DNA from: an uncultured Rubrobacteraceae bacterium
GTDB taxonomy: Bacteria; Actinomycetota; Rubrobacteria; Rubrobacterales; Rubrobacteraceae
DNA: 39,067 bases
Direction of reading: 5' to 3'
Assembly: GCA_902806095.1 (NCBI GenBank)
Contig: CADCVF010000037.1
Span: 1-39,067 of the forward strand
A program made the position numbers and the translations under genes. The notes beneath the pieces were generated by a model. The model ran no database searches and had not been told where the DNA came from. It saw only the letters and a program-made list of their open reading frames with translations. Positions 9,384 through 16,940 of the stretch are shown here, in pieces. Each line of letters begins with the position of its first letter. Position 1 is the stretch's first letter.

Positions 9384-9461
9384 CGCGGTGAAAGGGACGA
9401 GTATTCGGCGGCCGGTAAGGGGGACGCGATCACCTCCCGACAAACCCTGAGGATCCTACAA

Positions 9462-9734
9462 ATGGCGGCGTTGCTCCTCGCGCTTATCCTAATCATCAAC
9501 TTGGCGGTACACAGTTGGCTCGGCGCGATCCTAGAGGCGGCGGCGTTGTTCCTCTCGCTGGCCCTCGCAGTAAACCTGGCGGTCTACGGTTGGCTCGGCG
9601 CGCTGGGAACGTACTCAGCCAAGGAGGCCAACCGCAATGAGAGGTTGGTCTACCTCTTCATCGCCACCATCTTCACAGTGATGGCGGCGGCTACTTGGTA
9701 CGCCCTCGCTTTCGTGGTTCGCCCGTTCGGGTAG
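9462..9734 (+). CDS. Small membrane protein with an internal duplication
   Basis: A 90-residue, strongly hydrophobic protein with about three membrane helices. The first two are a tandem duplication: ALILIINLAVHSWLGAIL and ALAVNLAVYGWLGALG share the NLAV..WLGA core. The duplication is also visible in the DNA, but with many differences, so it is old. A short polar loop (YSAKEANRNERLV) leads to the last helix. TGAGGA lies upstream of the ATG. The family is unknown to me. It lies 78 bases after the CorC-like gene and may share its transcript. Confidence 0.65.
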   Translation: MAALLLALILIINLAVHSWLGAILEAAALFLSLALAVNLAVYGWLGALGTYSAKEANRNERLVYLFIATIFTVMAAATWYALAFVVRPFG

Positions 9735-9772
9735 CCGGGCGCTCGTCCGCCGAGCCCCGTTATCCGTAACGC

Positions 9773-10563
9773 TCAACCGCTGAGGACGAAAGACAGCAAG
9801 AACCCGGCCGCCGTCGCCATCGAGTTCAACGGACGGCCGTGCTCGAAGGCCTCGGGCATCAGGGTGTCGGCCAGCGAAGCCAGGACCGCGCCCCGGCGAA
9901 TGCGAGCGGAAAGGCCAGGTGCTCCTCGGGAAGCCGGGCGAACACCACACGACCGAAGACGACCGCGGCGGTGAGCAGCACCGCGGCGAGCGTCCAGATC
10001 CCGACCGCAAAGAGTGCCGAGCGGCCCCCACGGCGCATCGCGACGGCACCCACCAGCGATTCGGGGAAGTTCGAGCAGAAGATCGCCACCAGCAGCACCA
10101 GGCTTCCCCCATCGGAGAGCAGGGAGACCCCCAGCGCCAGGTTCTCCGGCACACCGTCCAGCGTGACCGCCGCCAGCAGAGCGAAGCCGACCGCAGCACT
10201 GGCGCCCCCGGTGGCGGCCTCCTCCACCCGCTCGGTCTGCTGCGCTTCGGCCCCGAAGAGGACCTCTGCTGCCTCCTGAGGCAGGATCGGCACCTCATTA
10301 GGATCGCTGGCGCTCCGGGCTACCCACGAGTCGAGGGCGGTGTTGATGACGACGAAAGTCAGCCCGCCGGCGATTAACCCAAGCCCCGCCGGCCACAGGC
10401 CTCCCAGGTGGACCGCCTCGGGGAACAGCTCGAAGGCCAGAGCGGAGATCAGTGTGCCGCTGGCGAAGGCGAGCAGCACGCCGCTGATCTGATGCGGAGC
10501 TCGCCAGTAAGCGCCGATGGCGCCGCCGATAACTAGTGCGCTGGAGCCGATCAGCCCGAACAC
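9773..10563 (-). pseudogene. ZIP-family metal transporter with a single-base frameshift
   Basis: The frame from GTG at 10563 gives a clear ZIP transporter: FASGTLISALAFELFPEAV, then after a short variable loop LDGVPENLALGVSLL and SNFPESLVGAVAMR, which carry the metal-site helices. Near 9890-9895, at a GGGG run on the coding strand, the frame breaks. Shifting by one base restores VLASLADTLMPEAFEHGRP and a last helix ending LSFVLSG, stop at 9773. One missing G explains the break, so it is either a recent mutation or a sequence error. ZIP proteins import zinc or related metals. A strong GGAGGAG lies more than 30 bases before the GTG, so the true start may be a rarer codon upstream. Confidence 0.8.
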
Positions 10564-10701
10564 CAGTGCCTGTCCGATGGGCGCGGATCTCCTCCGTAGC
10601 AGCCTGCGATGTTCGAGGGTGCCTACTACCCGCTCGTCCTCCTACACGAGCATGATGCCAGAGACCCAAGCTCGGTGCGAACTTCACAGAATAAACTTCC
10701 C

Positions 10702-10842
10702 GAGACTGTCTGATAAATAGGCGGAAGCACCCTGGCCCTTCATTTCGGCAGCTTAGAACGCCGGTACTGCGCCTCCTCAGACCCTCGGACCTGCTCTCGG
10801 TATCCCACTTTGGAGCCCCATTTTGATTTATCAGACCGTCTC
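10702..10842. mobile_element. MITE-like element with 17-bp terminal inverted repeats
   Basis: GAGACTGTCTGATAAAT at 10702-10718 is matched by its inverted copy at 10826-10842 with one mismatch, giving a 141-bp unit with no coding capacity. This is the form of a miniature transposable element moved by an IS transposase encoded elsewhere. I do not see a clear target duplication. The right end abuts copy b of the 21-bp motif. Confidence 0.6.
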
Positions 10843-10862
10843 TCCACGCACTCGGGTGCATA
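10842..10862 (+). repeat. Dispersed 21-bp motif, copy b
   Basis: CTCCACGCACTCGGGTGCAT plus A; one difference from consensus. It starts at the last base of the MITE-like element and lies 122 bases before the TerC start, same orientation. Confidence 0.7.
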
Positions 10863-10984
10863 AATGTCTGCTTGCGATTCTTCAGGCGTCCCTGGGGTAT
10901 AAAGGACTGCATGAGTGTAGCGCAGCGGCGGCCCGTGGAGAGGAACCTGCGCAACTTCCATTACAGAAAGACGAGGTGGCACGC

Positions 10985-11764
10985 GTGGATTTGTTGCTGA
11001 GCCCCGAAGTCTGGATCGCCTTCTTGACGTTGCTGGCTTTAGAGATCGTCCTTGGCATAGACAACATCGTGTTCATTTCGATCCTCGTAGACAAGCTGCC
11101 CGAGGAGAGGCAAGCGCTCGCCCGCCGGCTGGGGCTCGGCATGGCGCTGCTCATGCGAATCCTCTTGCTGCTCTCTTTGAGTTGGGTCATCGGGCTCACC
11201 GCGCCGCTGTTTACGGTCCTCGGGCAGGAGATCTCCGGACGCGACGTGATCCTGATCCTCGGTGGACTCTTCCTGCTTGGCAAGAGTACCTACGAGATCC
11301 ACGAGAACCTCGAGGGAGAGGAGGGTCATAGCAGCGCCAGAGTGAAGGCGACGTTCGCAAGCGTCCTAGTCCAGATCATCCTCCTCGACCTGGTCTTCTC
11401 GCTGGACTCGGTGATCACCGCCGTCGGCATGGTTGATCAAGTCTCCGTGATGATCGCCGCCGTCACGGTCGCCATACTGGTCATGCTATTCTCCGCCGAG
11501 GCTGTGAGCGTTCTCGTCAACCGCCACCCCACCCTGAAGATGCTCGCCCTGAGCTTCCTGCTCCTGATCGGATTCGCCCTCCTCCTAGAAGGCTTCGACC
11601 AGCACGTGCCCAAGGGCTACATCTACTTCGCGATGGGCTTCTCCGTCCTCGTCGAGTTACTGAACATCCGTGCCCGGCGCCGCCGAGAGGCCCGCTCAGC
11701 ACCTGTGGAGTTGCATCGGCGCTACGCGAGCTCGGAGGAGGAGTCCGACCCCTCGCAGCCCTGA
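10985..11764 (+). CDS. TerC-family membrane protein
   Basis: About 259 residues from a GTG with GAGGTGG upstream; the open frame extends further left but that part is not protein-like. It has the family hallmarks LEIVLGIDNIVFISIL near the N-terminus and DLVFSLDSVITAVGM in the middle, with seven or so membrane helices and a polar Arg/Glu-rich C-terminus. TerC proteins are integral membrane proteins implicated in tellurite resistance, manganese efflux and metalation of exported enzymes. The acidic residues in the two signature helices are present. Neighbouring CorC and ZIP genes support a role in metal homeostasis. I saw no yybP-ykoY-like riboswitch in the leader. Confidence 0.88.
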   Translation: MDLLLSPEVWIAFLTLLALEIVLGIDNIVFISILVDKLPEERQALARRLGLGMALLMRILLLLSLSWVIGLTAPLFTVLGQEISGRDVILILGGLFLLGKSTYEIHENLEGEEGHSSARVKATFASVLVQIILLDLVFSLDSVITAVGMVDQVSVMIAAVTVAILVMLFSAEAVSVLVNRHPTLKMLALSFLLLIGFALLLEGFDQHVPKGYIYFAMGFSVLVELLNIRARRRREARSAPVELHRRYASSEEESDPSQP

Positions 11765-11848
11765 GCCTCAGACGCTTATTATGGGTGGCGGACCGGTGCT
11801 ATGCGAACCTCCGTAGAGGCGGCTTGGGCGAAGTTCGCAGAATCTTCC

Positions 11849-11869
11849 TTCCATGCAATCGGGTGAATA
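11849..11869 (+). repeat. Dispersed 21-bp motif, copy c
   Basis: TTCCATGCAATCGGGTGAAT plus A; two differences from consensus. It is 105 bases before the ATG of the coiled-coil gene, same orientation. Confidence 0.7.
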
Positions 11870-11974
11870 GCGTAGCAGGCATAGAGCCACCAAGGGTAAG
11901 GACTACTTTCGCTTCCGAAGGGGTATGTTCTTTGCCCAATGGAACCCACTGGCACCCGAAGGAGGAATGGCGAC

Positions 11975-12256
11975 ATGGATAGAGAGGACAGGGAAGGCCG
12001 CGGTCGAGCAGGGGAAGGCGAAGGCCGCGCCGCTCCGGTAGGGGGCTCCGGGGGAGGCGCGGAGGACCAATGGACCGAAGAGGACTTCAAGCAGAGGGTC
12101 CGGGAACGCCTAGACAGGATAGAGCAACATCAAGATAGGATAGATCAACGCCTAGACAGGATAGAGGAGCGCGGGGAAGGACCTAGCGGAGGCCGTGGTG
12201 ACCGTAGCGAAGGCCGTGGTGGAGGACGCCGTGGCGGAGGACGCCGTGGCGGCTAG
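11975..12256 (+). CDS. Small charged coiled-coil protein with a Gly/Arg tail
   Basis: A protein of 93 residues starting MDREDREGRGR, with AAGGAGG about ten bases upstream of the ATG. The middle is a short coiled coil built on a repeated unit (RLDRIEQHQDRIDQ then RLDRIEER), also visible as a direct repeat in the DNA. The last 25 residues are Gly/Arg repeats of GGRG and RRGG type, similar to nucleic-acid-binding RGG tails. There is no signal peptide or membrane segment. A DNA- or RNA-binding role is only an inference from composition. Codon-level tandem repeats at the 3' end suggest recent expansion. Confidence 0.6.
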   Translation: MDREDREGRGRAGEGEGRAAPVGGSGGGAEDQWTEEDFKQRVRERLDRIEQHQDRIDQRLDRIEERGEGPSGGRGDRSEGRGGGRRGGGRRGG

Positions 12257-12319
12257 CGCCTGCAGCCCATAGCCCCAGTCCAGACGGCTCAAGACCGCTG
12301 GCGGGGTAGCCTTATTCCG

Positions 12320-12646
12320 ATGGGTGTTATACGCCAGAACGGGCTGTGCACCACGGTACAAATCGGGAGCGTTAGTAGCGAAGCTAGCGAGGGGCTCCAA
12401 ACGACTATCCAGGCGATGATACGCGCCACAGGTAGCCGCCCCGTGGCCGAAGAGGCCATCCGACGCTTAGAATTAGAGATGTCTCCGGCCAAACTCCTGG
12501 ATAACCTGACCGTAGAGCAGGCCGAGAGCAAGAAGTTCATAGTCCTCACCTACCAAGGCACCCACTTACAGGAACAGGTCCCTACTGTCCTGTATCTTCC
12601 TGACTCTCGCAACAGTCTCTCTCGCTCCGCAGCCCCTATCCCGTGA
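12320..12646 (+). pseudogene. Remnant of a Wzz/chain-length-determinant-like protein
   Basis: The frame contains SEGLQTTIQAMIRATGSRPVAEEAIRRLELEMSP then LLDNLTVEQAESKKFIVLTYQG. This is the pattern of the periplasmic part of Wzz/YveK proteins (repeated-sampling region, SRPVAEEVIRRLGL, then NLSVE...FIEISY). Both flanking membrane segments are absent, and the sequence after LQEQVPTV becomes unrelated, running into a repeat shared with the methyltransferase gene. About 65 of 108 codons look genuine. I read this as a fragment of a polysaccharide chain-length gene, with no evidence that it is translated. Confidence 0.5.
12604..12643. repeat. 40-bp repeat shared with the methyltransferase 3' end, copy 1
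   Basis: 36 of 40 bases match 15076-15115. The core CGCTCCGCAGCCCCTATCC is identical. A third, shorter relative (CACCGCAGCCCCTATTC) lies near 7833. On the minus strand this copy reads GIGAAERERLLRE, close to the methyltransferase tail RIGAAERGGVLRE. Confidence 0.6.
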
Positions 12647-13002
12647 TGTTCCGCGCAGAAGTAAGTCCGGACGGCGAGGTGGAACTGAACGTAGCGCTCT
12701 AGCCACGCCGGAGAGGTTAGCCCGCGAGGAGGCGAAGGCGGAGTGGGCAAGAACAGCATCCGCTGGTACGCACTAGGAGACCAACATCTACCTTGTTCAT
12801 TACCTCCGCAATTGGGATCAACGGTCTCTGCGACGTAGTGCCGTGCGGGGTCGAAAGCTTAGTGTCCCCGTCCTTAGGTGCGGTTAACCCAAAATTTACG
12901 AAACGTTTACCGTCAGGAAACTTCCGCGGGCGGTGCAGCCATAATGGCAGCGGTCGGCTTTGTTAGCCTTATTGTAGAAGAAGTGCGACCAAGGAGGTAT
13001 GA
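12647..13002. other. Intergenic leader of phoX
   Basis: No gene. It holds the PHO box (12883-12915), a candidate -10 CATAAT (12940-12945) and the AAGGAGGT ribosome site just before the ATG at 13003. The left part (12647-12880) shows nothing recognisable. Confidence 0.5.
12883..12915 (+). promoter_or_regulatory. PHO box: three 11-bp direct repeats upstream of phoX
   Basis: GTTAACCCAAA, ATTTACGAAAC and GTTTACCGTCA run head to tail. Each has a conserved seven-base part (GTTAACC, ATTTACG, GTTTACC) and a freer four-base part, matching the 11-bp direct-repeat layout of actinobacterial PhoP sites (GTTCACC type). A CATAAT at 12940-12945 could be the -10 box of the promoter it controls. It ends 87 bases before the PhoX start. 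Confidence 0.7.
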
Positions 13003-14847
13003 ATGGCGGATGGACCTAGCATAAGGCGCATCAAGAGAGAAAAACGCAATCTTCCTGTGGAACTTGCGCCCAGCGGGATAAGCCGGCGACGGTTCCTAAC
13101 CTTCCTCGGGACTGGCTCGGCGGCGTTGGCCGCTGGCAGCGCCGGGGTGTTGACCGGCTGCGCCAAGAGCGAGGAGCAGGGCTCGGCGAATCAGGGGTCC
13201 CAGCACAGCGAGTCGGCACCTGCTGGTGGCGAGACCGCCGGTAGCCCCTCATTCTTCGAGGCCATCGAGCCCTCTGACAAAGACGACCTCGTCCTGCCAA
13301 AGGGCTTCAGGTACGAGATCATTCGCAGCGCGGGCGACCCGCTCGGCGGTGACCTGACCTACGGCGACCACAACGACTTCGTGGCGTACTTCCCGATAGA
13401 CGTACTGAAGGGCGGCAATGACTCAGGAGACGGCATCCTCTGGGTCAATCACGAGTACATAAATCCGATGTTCTGGTCGGACTACACCGACACCGAGAAC
13501 GCGACCAGAAAGACAAAGAGGCAGATAGCACGCGAGAAGGCGGGGGTAGGCGGCGCGGTCGTCCGGGTGAAGAAGGAGGGCGACACCTGGGCCTTCGTCG
13601 AGGAAGACGAGCACAATCGCCGCATAGATGCGACCACCCCGATGGGCGTAACGGGACCCGCCGCCGGCTCCGCCGAGATGCGGATGCAAGGCAAAAACGA
13701 GGTAATAGGCACCCTCGCCAACTGCGGTGGCGGAATCACCCCCTGGAACACCGTACTCACCTGTGAGGAAAACTTCCAGGACTTCTACGGTCAGCGCACA
13801 GACGATCAGGGCGAGCCCGGTCAGGGCACAGACGACGCCCCCGAGGCGCTGGAGATCGCCGACACTTATCGCTGGCTCGACGATCCAGGGACCGCCCAGC
13901 CCGCCGAGCACTACGGCTGGATCGTCGAGATAGACCCCTTCGATCCTGGCTCGAAGCCACGCAAGCACACCTGGCTCGGGCGTATCAGGCATGAGAACGC
14001 CGCCATAAACGTCTCCGACGCTGGGAAGGTTGTCGTCTACACCGGCCATGACGAGGAAGACCGGCCCATCTACAAGTTCATCTCCTCGGGCACCTACAAC
14101 CCAGACGACCGCGAAGCGAACTTCGATCTGCTCTCGGACGGCATGCTCTACGTCGCGGACTTCGCGAGCGGCAGGTGGGTGGCCCTCGACTACGAGAACA
14201 ACTCCATCTTCAAAGACAACGGCTACAAGAGCCAGGCCGAGGTCCTGGTACGCTCCATAGACGCGGCAGCGCTCGAGGATCCGGAGACAGAGCTCCCGAT
14301 AGGCACCCCGATGGACCGCTGCGAAGACATCGAAGTGCACCCCGAGACAGGTCAGGTCTACGCGTCGCTCACCAACAACGAGCTGCACGGCAACTTCTAC
14401 GGCCAGATCCTCCGCCTCACCGAGAAAGACGATGACCCCGAGGCGACCGAGTTCACTTACGAGGTCTTCGCCACCGGCGGCCCCCAGAGTGGCTTCGCCT
14501 CTCCCGACAACCTCATGTTCGATGCCAACAACAACCTCTGGGTCATAAACGACGTCTCCTCGGACAAGGTGAATGCAGGCATCTACACCACCTTCAAGAA
14601 CAACGGGGCGTTCGTGATGCCATCCGGTATAGACGGCGGAGTCTCTGGCGGAGACGTGTTCCAGTTTGCCAGCGGGCCCGTGCAGGCCGAGCTGACTGGA
14701 CCTGCCTTTACCCCTGACGGCAGGACGCTGTTTTTGGCGATTCAGCACCCTGGGGAAGAGAGCGAGAGCCCTGGCAATCCTGCCAGCACATGGCCCGGCG
14801 GCGACGAGCCCAAGTCCTCCCTCGTCGCCATAACCGGTTTCGCGTAG
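13003..14847 (+). CDS. phoX: PhoX-family alkaline phosphatase (DUF839), Tat-exported
   Basis: A 614-residue protein. Residues 28-54 form a Tat signal (SRRRFLTFLG, hydrophobic run, LTGC lipobox-like end), so it is exported folded and probably lipid-anchored. The rest is the PhoX beta-propeller: LPKGFRYEII, HNDFVAYFP, WVNHEYINP, NCGGGITPWNTVLTCEENFQD, DPFDPGSKPRKHTWLGR, GHDEEDRPIYKFIS, CEDIEVHPETGQVYASLTNN and FASPDNLMFDANNNLWV. PhoX is a calcium/iron enzyme that releases phosphate from organic esters, and the acidic metal-ligand segments are present. AAGGAGG precedes the ATG. The upstream PHO box suggests induction by phosphate starvation. No damage is seen. Confidence 0.92.
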   Translation: MADGPSIRRIKREKRNLPVELAPSGISRRRFLTFLGTGSAALAAGSAGVLTGCAKSEEQGSANQGSQHSESAPAGGETAGSPSFFEAIEPSDKDDLVLPKGFRYEIIRSAGDPLGGDLTYGDHNDFVAYFPIDVLKGGNDSGDGILWVNHEYINPMFWSDYTDTENATRKTKRQIAREKAGVGGAVVRVKKEGDTWAFVEEDEHNRRIDATTPMGVTGPAAGSAEMRMQGKNEVIGTLANCGGGITPWNTVLTCEENFQDFYGQRTDDQGEPGQGTDDAPEALEIADTYRWLDDPGTAQPAEHYGWIVEIDPFDPGSKPRKHTWLGRIRHENAAINVSDAGKVVVYTGHDEEDRPIYKFISSGTYNPDDREANFDLLSDGMLYVADFASGRWVALDYENNSIFKDNGYKSQAEVLVRSIDAAALEDPETELPIGTPMDRCEDIEVHPETGQVYASLTNNELHGNFYGQILRLTEKDDDPEATEFTYEVFATGGPQSGFASPDNLMFDANNNLWVINDVSSDKVNAGIYTTFKNNGAFVMPSGIDGGVSGGDVFQFASGPVQAELTGPAFTPDGRTLFLAIQHPGEESESPGNPASTWPGGDEPKSSLVAITGFA

Positions 14848-15045
14848 CAGCCTCTCGGCGGCGATATCCTGCCTCAAGACCGGCGCCAAGACGTGATCAT
14901 TGTGGGCGTTGAATGGTCCAACGCCATCGTTTATGTCTCGTGCCATCTTGCTCGCAGGAGGAACGAGCGCCGAGTTGGAGGTCGGGAGGTGGTGCTGTGG
15001 CTTTAAGGCAAACAGTCCGGGAAGGCGGGGCAAAGCCAACCGAAA

Positions 15046-15861
15046 CTAGTCATCTTTGGCGCCGAGGTCGGAGAGCTCTCGCAACACTCCCCCTCGCTCC
15101 GCAGCCCCTATCCTGAGCTCCGCAAGCTCCGCATACTCCTCCTCCTTCTCGGCCCCCACAAAGAAGCGCCCGAGCTCCTTGGCGGCGACTCCTGTCGTCC
15201 CTGATCCACAGAAAGGATCGAAGACCAGGTCTCCCTCTCTGGTCGAGGCCAGGATAGCGCGACGCACGAGACGCAGAGGTTTCTGGGTGGGATGATAACC
15301 GTGAAGCTTCTCCCTCTTGGGGACTGAAGGGATGGACCAGACGGAAGAGACCTGGGCTGTTGGGTCTCTGCTGTTGATGAGGTCGTAGTTGAAAGTGTGC
15401 CTGGCGCCTCGTCCCTTGCTCGCCCACAAGAGAGTCTCGTGGGCGTGGGTGAAAGCGGTGTGAAGGGCGTTAGGAGGCGGGTCCGGTTTCGCCCACGTGA
15501 TCTGGTTTATGAGCTTGAGCTGCATGGTCTGCAGGGCGAAGCCGAGGCTGAAAATGATGTGGTGCGTACCCGTGACCCAGATGGTGCCTTCGGGCTTGAG
15601 GATGCGGCACGCCTCCTTCAGCCACCTGACGTTGAATCGGTGATCCCCCGCGAACCCCATGGACCTGTCCCAGGAGCCTTTGTCCACAGGAGCGAGCCTG
15701 CCATACTTGACCGTAACACCGCCTCTGGAGAGCCGGTAAGGCGGGTCGGCGAAGACCATATCCACGCTGCCTGAGGGTATAATCTTCATAAAATCCACAC
15801 AGTCCGCGAGGTAGACCATCGCCCCCGGCTCGCCGAACGCCTGCAAATCTCTTAGTTCCAC
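15046..15861 (-). CDS. Orphan site-specific DNA methyltransferase (beta class, amino-MTase)
   Basis: A 271-residue protein with the beta-class order of motifs: DPPY (motif IV) at 39-42 first, a target-recognition region in the middle, and the SAM-binding DPFCGSGTTG (motif I) at 215-224 near the end. DPPY indicates methylation of an exocyclic amino group (N6-adenine or N4-cytosine). YHPTQKP at about 190 is also typical. No restriction enzyme, specificity subunit or methyl-directed nuclease lies beside it, so it is either a regulatory/orphan methylase or a remnant of a lost restriction system. The start is a GTG at 15861 with a weak upstream GGTGGT. Its 3' end contains a 40-bp repeat. Recognition sequence unknown. 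Confidence 0.85.
   Translation of the reverse strand: MELRDLQAFGEPGAMVYLADCVDFMKIIPSGSVDMVFADPPYRLSRGGVTVKYGRLAPVDKGSWDRSMGFAGDHRFNVRWLKEACRILKPEGTIWVTGTHHIIFSLGFALQTMQLKLINQITWAKPDPPPNALHTAFTHAHETLLWASKGRGARHTFNYDLINSRDPTAQVSSVWSIPSVPKREKLHGYHPTQKPLRLVRRAILASTREGDLVFDPFCGSGTTGVAAKELGRFFVGAEKEEEYAELAELRIGAAERGGVLRELSDLGAKDD
15076..15115. repeat. 40-bp repeat, copy 2, inside the methyltransferase 3' end
   Basis: 36 of 40 bases identical to 12604-12643. Here it encodes part of the methyltransferase C-terminus (IGAAERGGVLREL). Confidence 0.6.
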
Positions 15862-15984
15862 ACCACCATTTTAGGCAGCAGCGTCCGCTGACTTTAGCGA
15901 TGCCATCGCTCCTGGGTGTTAGAGCACGCGCTCCGCAATACGGTAGATCGCTTCTGGTTGGAGACGTGGAGCGTCTGCAGCAGT

Positions 15985-16033
15985 GGATTCCCGCTTCCGC
16001 GAGAATGACGGTGTGGGACCGCGGGAATGACGG
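15985..16033. repeat. REP-like palindromic repeat, copy 2 plus half copy
   Basis: 15985-16010 repeats the element at 3519-3544 with one base changed (CTTCCGC for CTTGCGC). A half copy GCGGGAATGACGG follows at 16021-16033. It lies in the intergenic DNA between the methyltransferase and the sirtuin. Confidence 0.65.
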
Positions 16034-16136
16034 CCATGCGGGAGGTAGGATTTGCGCTCGCCCAGTTTGTACGCGCCGTGGCACTGACCATACGGATTCC
16101 GTATCAGGCAGCTATGGAGACGGCTCCTGGCCCGGC

Positions 16137-16940
16137 TCAGAACCAGTTCGGCTGTTCCTCGAGTGCCCGTCTCACTCGCTCCACTGCCTGTGGTATCACC
16201 TCACCGATGCCTGCCCACGACCGCAGTGTCACTGCACTGTCGTAGGGCGTCTTGCCCTGGTTCACCAGGATCACCTGGGTCCCTGACTTGAGCGCCAGCC
16301 CCACTAGTGAGGCTGCCGGCTCCACCATGAGCGAGGAGCCCAGGACAACCATAAGGTCGCAGTGGCGGGCGTGATGTTCGGCAAGAGCCAGCTCCTTGTG
16401 CGGCAGGGAATCTCCGAAGTTCACCACCGACGAGACGAGCCGGCCACCACAGTCGGCGCAGACCGGCTGCCCGGTTATCGGCTTCTGGGTTCGGTATCCT
16501 GGTCCCCACCGGTCCCTATCCCATCCCACCTCTTGCCGGGTGTACGTCCGTTTGCAGCCCAGGCAGCGCATGAGCTGCCCGTTGCCGTGCAACTCTGCCA
16601 AGAGCTCCGGACGTATGCCTGAACGGCGGTGGAGGTTATCGGTGTTTTGCGTGATGAGGAACTGTAGCCTGCCGAGCCGCTGGAGCTCGACGAGGGATAG
16701 GTGGGATAAGTTGGGCTCGACCTGGCCCGGGGGGACGCGCCAGCGCGGCGCTGGCACGCCAGCGTCGCGCCGCGTCCACACTCCGTTGGGGCCGCGAAAA
16801 TCGGGGATGCCGGAGTCGGTGCTAATACCGGCGCCAGTGAAGACGACGATGTGCTTCCAGTTGATGATCCATCGAGCGATCGCCTCGATCTGCTGCGCGC
16901 GGCGTTGTTCTTCGGGCATGAATTCACCCATCGAGCGCAC
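16137..16940 (-). CDS. Sirtuin (Sir2-family NAD-dependent protein deacylase)
   Basis: A 267-residue protein with every sirtuin landmark. GAGIS at 36-40 and GIPDFRGPNGVW near 44-55 bind NAD; TQNTDNLH at 97-104; the catalytic His at 118 (LHGN); two zinc-binding CxxC pairs at 126/129 and 161/164; and GSSLMVEPAASL near the end. These enzymes remove acyl groups from lysine using NAD. The GTG start at 16940 has GAGGAGG nine bases upstream and overlaps the end of the arylsulfotransferase-like gene by 17 bases, so translation is probably coupled. ATG at 16931 is an alternative start. Length and motifs are complete, so it should be active; the substrate is unknown. Confidence 0.9.
   Translation of the reverse strand: MRSMGEFMPEEQRRAQQIEAIARWIINWKHIVVFTGAGISTDSGIPDFRGPNGVWTRRDAGVPAPRWRVPPGQVEPNLSHLSLVELQRLGRLQFLITQNTDNLHRRSGIRPELLAELHGNGQLMRCLGCKRTYTRQEVGWDRDRWGPGYRTQKPITGQPVCADCGGRLVSSVVNFGDSLPHKELALAEHHARHCDLMVVLGSSLMVEPAASLVGLALKSGTQVILVNQGKTPYDSAVTLRSWAGIGEVIPQAVERVRRALEEQPNWF

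Noticed and set aside
10863-10984. Manganese riboswitch before TerC
   Set aside because: No recognisable yybP-ykoY core or paired stems in the leader.
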